Shown here: positions 1 to 7,849 of the stretch, in pieces | Layout of the letters: each line of letters opens with the position of its first letter | How positions within the stretch are numbered: the first letter of the stretch is position 1 | Assembly (NCBI GenBank): GCA_910584265.1 | Contig: CAJTZE010000045.1 | Span: forward strand, 1 to 27,731 | Source of the DNA: an uncultured Dorea sp. | GTDB lineage: Bacteria > Bacillota > Clostridia > Lachnospirales > Lachnospiraceae | Direction: 5' to 3' | DNA length: 27,731 nucleotides | Notes under the pieces: generated by a model | Databases searched by the model: none | What the model saw: the letters and a program-made list of their open reading frames with translations, nothing else | Told to the model about the DNA's origin: nothing | Position numbers and translations under genes: made by a program

Positions 1-108
1 GAAATCCGACGTCTGAAGGAAGAAAACGAATTTTTGGAGGAAGCCAGCGCTTTTTATAAAAGTGCATATTATTGTTCACTGTTTTATAATCTCAGCCACA
101 ATTTTTAA
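1..108 (+). mobile_element. IS3-family OrfA transposase remnant (C-terminal end, cut by window edge)
   Basis: Frame 1 is open from the first base to a TAA at 106-108. It begins EIRRLKEENEFLEEASAF, which matches the leucine-zipper end of IS3-family OrfA proteins (typically LKKENEFLKKAAAFF). The last 18 or so residues (from Tyr19 on) do not look like a normal OrfA tail, and no OrfB integrase follows, so I read it as a truncated or decayed copy. Its 5' part lies outside the window and could be intact. It marks the left edge of the AT-rich island. Confidence 0.5.
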
Positions 109-181
109 CAACACTAATATACCTTCTCAGAACATAAGTCAAAAAAAGTAAAATAATGCCATATTTTAGTTAAGCTACAAG

Positions 182-210
182 TTTATAAATGCGTCGTTGT
201 ATGTTACAAT
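182..210 (+). promoter_or_regulatory. Candidate promoter of the PHP-ATPase operon
   Basis: A TG-T-TACAAT extended -10 (TACAAT at 205-210) lies 17 nt after TTTATA at 182-187, a 4/6 match to TTGACA. It is about 115 nt upstream of the first gene. The whole region is AT-rich, so chance matches are likely. Confidence 0.35.
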
Positions 211-324
211 AATAATGATAAAAAGCTGTTTTAAATGCTCTTTGATATATCAAAACAGATAGCTTATAACACAATTACTAATTTGAGAGTGTGCGACAAT
301 TACATATAGTTAGGTGCGTGAAAA

Positions 325-2367
325 ATGATGAAGAAACTAGATCTGCATATTCATACTAAACAGACTGTTAGTGATCCTACTTTTTCTTTCTCTCTAGACA
401 AACTAAAAGAATATGTTCAGCAATATAAAATTGATGGTATAGCAATTACAAACCATAATATTTTTGATATTAAGCAATTTCAAGATATACAAAATAAGCT
501 ATCTGGTGATTGTGTTGTTTTACCTGGAATCGAAATCAATATAGGAATAAACGGCGTGGGACATCTTATTTGTATTACTAATCAAGAGGATATTGAAGAT
601 TTTGATTTAAGATGTAAAAAAATAGAAGACAAAATACAATATGCTACAGACAAAATCACTATTGATGAACTTGGTGAAATTTTTTCTGATTATAGCAAAT
701 ATCTTTGGATTCCACATTATGATAAAAAGCCAACGGTAGATAAGGATATTTTAGATAAAATGAAAAATGATATTCTTTGTGGTGAGGTTGGTAGTGTTAA
801 GAAATTCATATATCGTCAAAAGGATGAAACTTCATTAGTTCCAGTATACTTCAGCGATTTAAGACCCGGAGACGATTCTTTTCTTCCAACAAGGCAAACT
901 TATTTCGATATTGATAATATTACTGTGCAGTCCATTAAAAAAACGCTTATCAATAGAAGACATGTATCACTTACGGAATATGAAGGCAACAATTTGTTTT
1001 ACGTATTGCCTGACCTACCAATTTCTACGGGCTTAAATATAATAATTGGTGAACGTTCATCTGGAAAAACTTATTTGCTCGACGAAATTGCTAAATATCA
1101 TAAAAATGTAAAATATATACGACAATTCGAGCTTATTGAAAAAGATCAAAAAAAGGCAGCTAAATCTTTCACAGATCAGATAGCATCTAAGCGAAATAGT
1201 TTTTCTGAGGAATATTTTGAATTATTTGGTGATGCTGTTAATACCGTAAAAGATATTTCGTTGGAACGAGACGAGAAAGACATTGAGCGCTACCTGTCTA
1301 CATTAATCACGTATGCTAAAGAAATAGATCGAGCAGACATGTTTGCAAAGTGTGGACTTTACAATGAAGAAAAATTTCAAATTAGAAGCTTGGACAGCAT
1401 CAAAGAATTGATAAGTTCTGTCGAAAAATTATTAGATACTAGAGAATATCGCGAGGTCATTGAAAATCATATTTCTCGTGACTCGTTAATCGCTTTGTAT
1501 AGTGATCTTATTGAAAGACATAACAAAGAATTAAGGCGCTCACTAGAAAAGACTTGGGTAAATGATTTAGTAGAAACGATAAAGCGTTCATTAAGGTCTA
1601 GTACAGCAGAATCTGGTATTACTGAAGTAGATTTTTATAATTGCCAGTTAAACCGTAAGAAAGTAGAACGATTTAATGAATTGGTATCTAGTATCAAGAA
1701 AAAATCTATTATTAATGAGCAAAAGATAGAACATTTTACAATACGAACAAGCAAGAGACCATTTGAAAGTCCAAGAGAACTTAAAGATTTTAGCAAAAAA
1801 GCCAATGTAGTTTTTTCTAAAATCATGGATGAGTATACTGATAATCCATATCAATATTTAATGGGGCTAAAAGAGATGGACGGTATTGCAGAAGCAGATT
1901 ACTATAAATACTTTGTGTGTATAGACTATCAAATTCTAAATCAATATAATATTCCCGTTTCTGGTGGAGAGCGTGCAGAGTTCAATCTACTTCAAAAAAT
2001 TAAAGAAGCCTATCTTTATGACATGCTTTTAATTGATGAACCAGAGTCTTCATTTGATAATTTATTTCTAAAAGCCAGAGTAAATCATATTATTAGAGAG
2101 TTAGCTAAAACGATGCCCATTATTCTGGCAACTCATAATAATACTGTCGGAGCCTCAATAAAACCAGATTATCTCATCTATACGAAAAGATATATAGATG
2201 GGGATAATGTGCAACATGAAAGGTATTATGGACTTCCTAGCGAAAAAGAACTTAGAGCAGCTTCGGGAAAAATTGTTAGAAATATAGAAGCGACATTAGA
2301 CTGCCTTGAAGCAGGTGAGAGTACGTACAATGAAAGGAAACGCGATTATGACTTACTTAAAGATTAA
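325..2367 (+). CDS. PHP phosphoesterase - ABC/SMC-type ATPase fusion protein (putative defence effector)
   Basis: 680 aa. Residues 1 to about 215 form a PHP metallo-phosphoesterase: DLHIHT (His8, His10), ITNHN (His44), PGIEI (Glu70), GH (His80), WIPH (His131) and FSDLR (Asp178) sit where metal ligands are expected. Residues 235-640 are an ABC/SMC-type ATPase: Walker A GERSSGKT (242-249), signature SGGER (546-550), Walker B LLIDEP (568-573), D-loop near Asp578 and H-loop His604. The helical insert at about 260-530 resembles the arm of SMC/AAA-type proteins. The start is ATG 325 with AGGTG at 312-316; ATG 328 is also possible. From memory, related PHP-AAA proteins are called TrlF-like. I infer ATP-gated cleavage of a nucleic acid or nucleotide in immunity. 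The gene is strongly AT-rich against its surroundings, overlaps the next gene, and is flanked by IS debris, which suggests transfer. No substrate can be read from the sequence. Confidence 0.85.
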   Translation: MMKKLDLHIHTKQTVSDPTFSFSLDKLKEYVQQYKIDGIAITNHNIFDIKQFQDIQNKLSGDCVVLPGIEINIGINGVGHLICITNQEDIEDFDLRCKKIEDKIQYATDKITIDELGEIFSDYSKYLWIPHYDKKPTVDKDILDKMKNDILCGEVGSVKKFIYRQKDETSLVPVYFSDLRPGDDSFLPTRQTYFDIDNITVQSIKKTLINRRHVSLTEYEGNNLFYVLPDLPISTGLNIIIGERSSGKTYLLDEIAKYHKNVKYIRQFELIEKDQKKAAKSFTDQIASKRNSFSEEYFELFGDAVNTVKDISLERDEKDIERYLSTLITYAKEIDRADMFAKCGLYNEEKFQIRSLDSIKELISSVEKLLDTREYREVIENHISRDSLIALYSDLIERHNKELRRSLEKTWVNDLVETIKRSLRSSTAESGITEVDFYNCQLNRKKVERFNELVSSIKKKSIINEQKIEHFTIRTSKRPFESPRELKDFSKKANVVFSKIMDEYTDNPYQYLMGLKEMDGIAEADYYKYFVCIDYQILNQYNIPVSGGERAEFNLLQKIKEAYLYDMLLIDEPESSFDNLFLKARVNHIIRELAKTMPIILATHNNTVGASIKPDYLIYTKRYIDGDNVQHERYYGLPSEKELRAASGKIVRNIEATLDCLEAGESTYNERKRDYDLLKD

Positions 2368-2644
2368 GAATGGAAAAGGCTATTTTCTAAATTCTGATAA
2401 AGAAGAAAAGGAAATCGACGCGATTAGAAAAGAAGATATATTATTTTTACTGGATTGTGCGACAAAAGAAAACATACAATTCGAAATGGATAAAATAGAA
2501 AATGGAAATATTCAAAACGAGGCACATAAAATTATATATGGAAATATTTATAACAAATTCGAGGATTTATTGACCAAGAAGAATATGTTTCTTGACGAGA
2601 GCGAAAATCTTTATAAAAATGCCTTAAAAAAATACCAAAATTAA
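2348..2644 (+). CDS. Small acidic partner protein of the PHP-ATPase (unknown function)
   Basis: 98 aa from ATG 2348, which has AAAGGAAA at 2333-2340 as a well-spaced ribosome site. An earlier ATG at 2330 and a TTG at 2306 are possible but less well placed. The gene overlaps the end of the PHP-ATPase gene by 20 nt in another frame, so translation is probably coupled. There is no signal peptide or membrane segment. It starts MTYLKIKNGKGYFL, probably a beta hairpin, followed by charged helices (residues 25-98) rich in Glu, Lys and Asn. I do not recognise a named family. Position and coupling suggest a stabiliser, regulator or antitoxin-like partner of the ATPase; this is inference. Confidence 0.75.
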   Translation: MTYLKIKNGKGYFLNSDKEEKEIDAIRKEDILFLLDCATKENIQFEMDKIENGNIQNEAHKIIYGNIYNKFEDLLTKKNMFLDESENLYKNALKKYQN

Positions 2645-2676
2645 TACCTTATAAAAATATGCAAGTAAACCCATTT

Positions 2677-2711
2677 GGGGGCTGTCGGTTAATAGACAGC
2701 CCCCATTTTTA
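2677..2711 (+). terminator. Rho-independent terminator of the PHP-ATPase operon
   Basis: A perfect 10-bp stem, GGGGGCTGTC (2677-2686) with GACAGCCCCC (2695-2704), has an 8-nt loop and is followed by ATTTTTAT. It starts 32 nt after the small partner gene. It could also stop minus-strand transcription from the facing gene, but the T-run favours the plus strand. Confidence 0.9.
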
Positions 2712-2735
2712 TGCAGAGCAGCCGAGCCTTAAGTT

Positions 2736-3626
2736 CTATACTACAATCCTATATTCTGCCTGAAATACCTCGCCCGGCGCAAGCGTCTGCTCCCACTCCC
2801 GGTCCTTTAACTCACCCTCAAACACATCGCTATCGCATCTTCCATACCACGGCTCAATGCAGACAAATGGCGCATTTTTCCTCGGCGGCGACCAGATTCC
2901 TGCTAGCGGCGCTGTAAATTCCACTGCAAGGTATTCCTCTCCTTCTCCGTCCAGAAGCGCTACTCTCTGTACCTGTTCATCTTCGATCACTTTTGCGTCG
3001 TGATCAAACAAAGTTTCGGTTATCGGCAGGATCCCCTCCTGTAGGTTTACTCCTTCACGGGCTTTTGTTACCGTTCCACCCTGTCCGAAAATAGTATTTA
3101 CAAAATGAGTAAGATTATTTCCCTTCTTATCCTGCAGACGGATTGCATAATCAGTCTGTTTATCACCATTGTTCAGAGGACAGTTAAACGCAGGATGCGC
3201 ACCGATCGCAAAATACAGCGTCTCATCTGCTGGATTTTCCACCTTCCACATAACCTTCACTCCATTTTCCGTAAGCTGGTAACCAATCCCAAGATGAAAG
3301 GCAAATGGATATATCCTACGGCTCTCCTCATCATCCTCTAGGCCGAACCACACCGTGTCCTCCGTCTGGCTGATCAAAGTAAAATCACGGTCTCTGGCAA
3401 AGCCGTGCTGGCTGATTTTATACTCTGTTCCCTCATGGCGGTAAACCCCGTTTCTTACACCTCCTACAAATGGAAACAACACCGGTGAAGTCCTGTTCCA
3501 GTATGCCGGATCCCCGCGCCAGAGATACTCTGTATCCGTATCCGTCCTTTTCAGCGACTTAAGTTCCGCGCCATGCAGATTCACGCCGATCTCCACTTTT
3601 TGATTCTTCAAAACAACATCTGCCAT
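2736..3626 (-). CDS. Aldose 1-epimerase (galactose mutarotase-like) family protein
   Basis: 296 aa, the usual length for the LacX-like branch of the aldose-1-epimerase superfamily. These are cytoplasmic enzymes that interconvert sugar anomers or bind hexose phosphates. Visible motifs are QHGFAR (His74), IGAHPAF (His144, the expected acid) and CIEPWYG (Glu258, the expected base). NRTSPVLFPFVGG near residue 44 is the family's N-terminal signature. The ATG is preceded by AGGAGG with 8-nt spacing. Neighbours give no sugar pathway, so the substrate is open. It lies alone between the island terminator and a decayed membrane-protein remnant. Confidence 0.88.
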   Translation of the reverse strand: MADVVLKNQKVEIGVNLHGAELKSLKRTDTDTEYLWRGDPAYWNRTSPVLFPFVGGVRNGVYRHEGTEYKISQHGFARDRDFTLISQTEDTVWFGLEDDEESRRIYPFAFHLGIGYQLTENGVKVMWKVENPADETLYFAIGAHPAFNCPLNNGDKQTDYAIRLQDKKGNNLTHFVNTIFGQGGTVTKAREGVNLQEGILPITETLFDHDAKVIEDEQVQRVALLDGEGEEYLAVEFTAPLAGIWSPPRKNAPFVCIEPWYGRCDSDVFEGELKDREWEQTLAPGEVFQAEYRIVV

Positions 3627-3666
3627 TACTTCTTCCTCCTACTTTTTAACATCTATCTGTCTGGTA

Positions 3667-3955
3667 TCATAATAATACCCCGCGTCCATTTCCCACTTCA
3701 AAATGCCTGTCAAACCATCTGTTGTACACACCGATCAGCGATCCGTTACAGCATGCCATGATCAATGTCCCCGCGCCGAAGGCGTTTATAAAAATGCCGT
3801 AAATTACTCCCAACAGGAACGCGCCAAAATATAGCGGCCTTATCTGTCTCATAGCCGCGCAGAATATAAGAAACAAAATCCCCTGCACCAAGTATGTATG
3901 CCATTTCATCACGAAGCCTGATCTTCTTTCTGCCAGCTTCCTTCTGTCCGTACAT
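3667..3955 (-). pseudogene. Remnant of a multi-pass membrane protein, frame disrupted
   Basis: Two overlapping frames share this stretch. A well-placed AGGAG precedes ATG 3955, but that frame gives a 69-aa non-hydrophobic product after a plausible start (MYGQKEAGRKKIRLRDE). The other frame, open from GTG 3912 or ATG 3909 to TGA 3667, encodes two hydrophobic segments (about residues 8-22 and 26-58) ending IGVYNRWFDRHF. That end weakly resembles the C-terminus of YczE/YitT-type membrane proteins, which are normally about 200 aa. The simplest reading is a truncated, frameshifted gene. A genuine 81-aa small membrane protein (3667-3912) cannot be excluded. Confidence 0.4.
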
Positions 3956-3997
3956 ATAGCTTCTCCTATTCCAGCTCCGTTTCTGTCCGTAAGCCGG

Positions 3998-5023
3998 CTA
4001 CAAAAGCTCCCGGAGCGCTTCTATTTCTTCCATGGCCGTTGCCCAGCTTGTGGCAAGCCGCACCACTGTATGCTCTTCATCTGCCTTTTCCCAAAAGCTG
4101 ACCTTTACCTGCTTCTTCAAACTCTCCAGCCGCTCATTCTCCAGAACAATAAATATCTGATTCGTTGGAGAGTCAATAAAAAACGGATATCCTTTTTCCC
4201 GGAGTATTTTCTTTAGGACATCAGCAGTCTCGATTGCATTCCTGCTGATTTCCATATACAGATTATCTGTAAATAAAGTGTCAAACTGTACTCCCAATAG
4301 CCTTCCCTTTGCCAGCAGAGCTCCATGCTGTTTTACCGTAGTCAGGAAATACTTTGGCGTATTATGATGCGTAAATACAACCGCCTCTCCGCATAATGCT
4401 CCAATCTTAGTTCCCCCAATATAGAACACATCCAAAAGCTCTGCAATATCCGGAAGCGTCACATCCGTACCATGGCTCATAAGCCCGTACCCCAGTCTGG
4501 CACCGTCCATATAGAAAGGAATCTTATATTCCCTGCACAGCTTGGACAGCTCTTTCAGTTCTTCTAAAGAATACAGGGTACCATATTCCGTGGGATGGGA
4601 AATATAAACCATTCCCGGAAAAACCATATGCTCATGATTTTCATCCCCATAGAACCTTTCCAGATACTCCCTTACCGTTCCTGTCTTAAGCTTCCCATTC
4701 AAATGGGGAAGTGTAATTACCTTATGCCCGGTAAACTCAACCGCCCCCGCCTCATGTATGCTCACATGCCCGGTTTCTGCCGCGATCACGCCCTGGTATT
4801 TTGTGAGCAGTGCATCAATCACAATCTGGTTGGTCTGTGTACCTCCTGTTAGAAAATGTACTTCCGCTTCCGGCTTTCCACAGTATGCCCGGATCTTTTC
4901 CTTTGCCATGGCACAATATTTATCAGAACCGTAACCGCTTAACGACTCCTCATTCGTCTCTAACAGACGCTCTAAAATTCTATTATGAGCGCCTTTATTA
5001 TAGTCACATTCAAAAGACAGCAT
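3998..5023 (-). CDS. Low-specificity L-threonine aldolase-like PLP enzyme (beta-eliminating lyase family)
   Basis: 341 aa, a fold-type I PLP enzyme normally splitting L-threonine or allo-threonine into glycine and acetaldehyde in the cytosol. Visible features are FLTGGTQTNQ (58-67), the His pair in ETGHVSIHEAGA (His86, His90), YMDGAR with the PLP-ring Asp173, and IGGTKIG with the Schiff-base Lys206. The length matches the family. GGAGG lies 7 nt before ATG 5023. It is followed by the decayed membrane gene and preceded by the HAD phosphatase, 52 nt away on the same strand, so it may share a transcript with it. Confidence 0.88.
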   Translation of the reverse strand: MLSFECDYNKGAHNRILERLLETNEESLSGYGSDKYCAMAKEKIRAYCGKPEAEVHFLTGGTQTNQIVIDALLTKYQGVIAAETGHVSIHEAGAVEFTGHKVITLPHLNGKLKTGTVREYLERFYGDENHEHMVFPGMVYISHPTEYGTLYSLEELKELSKLCREYKIPFYMDGARLGYGLMSHGTDVTLPDIAELLDVFYIGGTKIGALCGEAVVFTHHNTPKYFLTTVKQHGALLAKGRLLGVQFDTLFTDNLYMEISRNAIETADVLKKILREKGYPFFIDSPTNQIFIVLENERLESLKKQVKVSFWEKADEEHTVVRLATSWATAMEEIEALRELL

Positions 5024-5075
5024 CCAGTATCCTCCTATCTGTTCTCAAGCCTCCACGCTTTCTCTTTTGTCCTGT

Positions 5076-5774
5076 CTAAAGACCGGCTGTGATTTCCAGC
5101 ACCTCTTTTATGTCTTTTATTTCATAATCTAACCGCAGGCCTTCCGGCCGTTCTATGGCATCCGGATTATACCAGCAGGTCACAATCCCTGCATTATTCC
5201 CTCCCTGCATGTCGCTGGTAAGAGAGTCTCCCACAATCATCATCTCGTCCCTGTCATAAGCCCCGATTTCCTGAAATACCCTGTCAAAGAATCCCTTCAT
5301 CGGTTTCTCGATCCCGATCATCTCGGAAATAAATACGCCCTCCAGCAGCTTATCAAGTCCAGAACCCGCAAGCTTCCTTTCCTGCGCTGTCCTTGTCCCG
5401 TTGGTCACCGCATACTGCCACACCCGTCCGTGCAGAGCTTTTACCGTCTCGAGGGCATTTTCACAGAAACAGATGGTATCTCCCAGCCTCAATTGATATT
5501 CCTCATTAAACGCCGGAGCCTTCGCCGTATCAATCCCATGTTTCCCGAAAAACTCCTCAAACCTTCCCACCAGAACCTGCGGCTTTGTAAGCTCGCCTCT
5601 TTCAAGCCGCCTCCAGTATCCTCCATTAATTTCCACGTAATCCCGGAGCATCCCATCCGTACATTCCCCAAGCTGAAATTTAGAAAAGCAGGCCTGGATC
5701 GCATATTTTTCTGCTGACTGAAAGTCCAGCAGCGTACCGTCAATATCCCAGAGAACCACCTTTATTTTTCCCAT
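5076..5774 (-). CDS. yjjG: HAD-superfamily phosphatase, YjjG-type noncanonical pyrimidine nucleotidase
   Basis: About 232 aa. It has a DxD motif (WDIDGT, near residues 9-14), a helical cap at about 20-100, motif II VTNGT, motif III lysine in GIEKPMKGFF and motif IV MIVGDSLTSDM. The YjjG/YfnB group dephosphorylates nucleoside monophosphates such as dUMP and damaged pyrimidines, and the cap and the GIEKP-F pattern fit that group. The ATG at 5774 has GGAGGAG with 8-nt spacing. A GTG two codons earlier (5780) is too close to the same site. The NSS transporter gene ends 21 nt upstream, so the two are probably cotranscribed. Confidence 0.85.
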   Translation of the reverse strand: MGKIKVVLWDIDGTLLDFQSAEKYAIQACFSKFQLGECTDGMLRDYVEINGGYWRRLERGELTKPQVLVGRFEEFFGKHGIDTAKAPAFNEEYQLRLGDTICFCENALETVKALHGRVWQYAVTNGTRTAQERKLAGSGLDKLLEGVFISEMIGIEKPMKGFFDRVFQEIGAYDRDEMMIVGDSLTSDMQGGNNAGIVTCWYNPDAIERPEGLRLDYEIKDIKEVLEITAGL

Positions 5775-5795
5775 TTTCACTTCTCCTCCACAATC

Positions 5796-7154
5796 CTATC
5801 CAATCAATCCCTGTACAATGATCAGTATGATCAGCACCGGCAGTACATACTGGAAATAAGGCTTCAGCTTCTTAGAAAACTTCAGCCCCTCTCCTTGATT
5901 ACATTCTTCCATATAACGGTCAAATCCCCATCCATATCTGGTAACGCAGAACAGCAGATAAATCAAGGAGCCGATTGGCAGCATCAGATTACTCACAATA
6001 AAATCCTCGCTGTCCAGTACATCACGGCCGCCGATCAGATGCAGGCCGCTCCAGATATTATAGCCCAATACACAGGGGAGACTGGCAATCAGTACCACGA
6101 TTCCGTTGATAAGCACTGCCTTTTTACGATCAAGGCCAAACATATCCACACAGAAAGAAATCAGATTCTCAAACACAGCCATAACCGTCGAAAAGCTTGC
6201 AAAGGTCATGAACAGGAAAAACAATGCGCCCCAGATCCTTCCTCCCGGCATATTCACAAATACATTCGGCAGGGTTATAAATATCAAGGACGGTCCTGCA
6301 TCCGGCTGTACCCCGTAAGAAAAGCAGGCCGGAAAAATAATAAGCCCCGACATGATCGCAACAAATGTATCCAGCGCACAGATTCTTACTGCCTCTCCCG
6401 GCAGTGAGTTATCCTTCGTCATGTAGCTTCCGAAAATCTCCATAGCGGCAATACCCAGACTTAAAGTAAAAAATGCCTGATTCATAGCCTCCGTGATAAC
6501 CGTAGTAATACCTACGGTTCTTACCTTCTCCATGCTGGGAACCAGATAAAACAAAATTCCCTCGCCGGATCCCGGCAGAAGAATGCTGTGGACTGCCAGT
6601 ACAACAATCAAAAGAAGCAGTGCCGACATCATAATCTTGCTGATCCGCTCAAGTCCGTTTCTTAGTCCTCTGGAACATACAAAAAATCCCAGTATAACCG
6701 TCAGCGCCATCCAGATGCCCATCTCCCCCGGAGATGCCAGAAGTTCGGAGAATACTGCCCCCGCCGCTTCCGCATCCATGCCGGAACGGAACACGCCCGC
6801 CGCAAACTTAAAGAAATAACTGACCATCCAGCCGGATACCGTGGTATAATACATCATCAGCATATAACAGCCAATGATGCAGAACCATCCGTGTATATGC
6901 CACTTACTGCCCGGCTTCTCCAACGCCTGGTATCCCTGCACCGCGCTCTTCCTGCTGGCGCGTCCCACCGCCAGCTCCATCGTCAGCACCGGCACTCCCA
7001 TACAGAGCAGGAAAATCAGATAGAGCAGTACAAAGATACCGCCTCCATTCTGCCCTGCTACATAAGGAAACCTCCATACATTTCCAATTCCGATCGCACA
7101 GCCTGCGCTGACCAGAATAAATCCCAATCTTGATTGAAAACCTTCTCTTTTCAT
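5796..7154 (-). CDS. Sodium-dependent transporter of the NSS (SNF/LeuT) family
   Basis: 452 aa, an inner-membrane sodium-coupled symporter for amino acids or related compounds. TM1 carries the family signature GCAIGIGNVWRFPYV (about residues 18-32, numbered from this start) followed by QNGGG. About 11 hydrophobic segments follow, as in many bacterial NSS proteins. TM6 region GIAAMEIFGSY and TM8 region FASFSTVMAVFEN are conserved-looking. ATG 7154 is preceded by GGGGG at 6 nt; the in-frame TTG 7160 is less likely. An extended -10 lies just upstream. The substrate cannot be told from sequence alone. Confidence 0.9.
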   Translation of the reverse strand: MKREGFQSRLGFILVSAGCAIGIGNVWRFPYVAGQNGGGIFVLLYLIFLLCMGVPVLTMELAVGRASRKSAVQGYQALEKPGSKWHIHGWFCIIGCYMLMMYYTTVSGWMVSYFFKFAAGVFRSGMDAEAAGAVFSELLASPGEMGIWMALTVILGFFVCSRGLRNGLERISKIMMSALLLLIVVLAVHSILLPGSGEGILFYLVPSMEKVRTVGITTVITEAMNQAFFTLSLGIAAMEIFGSYMTKDNSLPGEAVRICALDTFVAIMSGLIIFPACFSYGVQPDAGPSLIFITLPNVFVNMPGGRIWGALFFLFMTFASFSTVMAVFENLISFCVDMFGLDRKKAVLINGIVVLIASLPCVLGYNIWSGLHLIGGRDVLDSEDFIVSNLMLPIGSLIYLLFCVTRYGWGFDRYMEECNQGEGLKFSKKLKPYFQYVLPVLIILIIVQGLIG

Positions 7155-7190
7155 AAGCAACCCCCAAATCTCAAATCAAATTCGTACATT

Positions 7191-7200
7191 ATCATATCAC
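7191..7200 (-). promoter_or_regulatory. Candidate extended -10 promoter of the NSS transporter gene
   Basis: On the minus strand TGTGATATGATAAT gives TG-A-TATGAT (TATGAT at 7191-7196), about 37 nt before the ATG. I see no good -35, which extended -10 promoters can tolerate. Confidence 0.4.
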
Positions 7201-7211
7201 AGATTGGCATA

Positions 7212-7245
7212 AAGAAAAAGCACCTTTAGAAAATCCTCAGGTGCT
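7212..7245 (-). terminator. Rho-independent terminator after the zinc-ribbon gene
   Basis: The stem AGCACCT / AGGTGCT (7239-7245 and 7219-7225) is followed on the minus strand by TTTTTCTTT. It starts 6 nt after the stop codon of the zinc-ribbon gene and would end the smpB-side transcript before the NSS promoter. Confidence 0.75.
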
Positions 7246-7250
7246 GTTCT

Positions 7251-7835
7251 CTACTTAAATATCTGTATATTTCCAATAGTCGGAAGGAGCTTCCTTGTCC
7301 CCTTAACCGCGGACACGATTCCCATGACTGCCAGGATCAAAAATGCAAAATCCGCTATATCAATTGCCCAGGACAATATCCCTCCAACATATATTATATC
7401 ATCCACAATCTTTTCAATTACATCAAACACCGCCTCAATCACAAACAGCACCAATCCCTGATTCATGTGCTGTTTTAGATAAGCCGAGCTTTTGTCCCCC
7501 GCTATGATTGGAATCAACACAAGAATTCCAAGATAAGAAAGGACTCCCATAAGCTTATTCCGGCTTACTTCCTCCTGTGGAAAATAGTCCGGATCATAAT
7601 CATAGGTCACATTCTGCTCATAACCGTATCCTTGATCATATGTATAGCTCTGCTCAAACGTCTGACCATTATAAGCATTCTGTCCCTCATATGCCTGACT
7701 GCTGTAAGTATTCTGCTCTTCGTATGGATTCTGCGGATCCGGTGTATCAAATGCCCCCGGAATTACAGCCCCGCACTGGGGGCAGATGCCGATCCCATCC
7801 TCTACCTGCGCGCCGCATTTTACACAATAAGTCAT
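7251..7835 (-). CDS. Zinc-ribbon membrane protein with Gln/Tyr/Asn-rich linker
   Basis: 194 aa. The N-terminus is a four-cysteine zinc ribbon (Cys4, Cys7, Cys18, Cys21). A low-complexity linker from about 30 to 90 follows, dominated by Gln, Tyr, Asn and Glu with short repeats of the type NAYNGQ and YEEQNTYSSQAYEGQ. The C-terminal half (about 95-190) has three hydrophobic segments resembling the DUF4870/Tic20-like membrane domain. Such zinc-ribbon plus small-membrane-domain proteins are common in Clostridia and have no established role. It lies 14 nt after smpB on the same strand and is followed by a terminator, so it is the last gene of that transcript. Confidence 0.85.
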   Translation of the reverse strand: MTYCVKCGAQVEDGIGICPQCGAVIPGAFDTPDPQNPYEEQNTYSSQAYEGQNAYNGQTFEQSYTYDQGYGYEQNVTYDYDPDYFPQEEVSRNKLMGVLSYLGILVLIPIIAGDKSSAYLKQHMNQGLVLFVIEAVFDVIEKIVDDIIYVGGILSWAIDIADFAFLILAVMGIVSAVKGTRKLLPTIGNIQIFK

Positions 7836-7849
7836 TCCTAATGCCCCTC

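Noticed and set aside
7561..7745. Repeats in the zinc-ribbon linker as a CRISPR-like or tandem array
   Set aside because: The repetition is at the level of codons for Gln, Tyr and Asn; there are no regular repeats with unique spacers.
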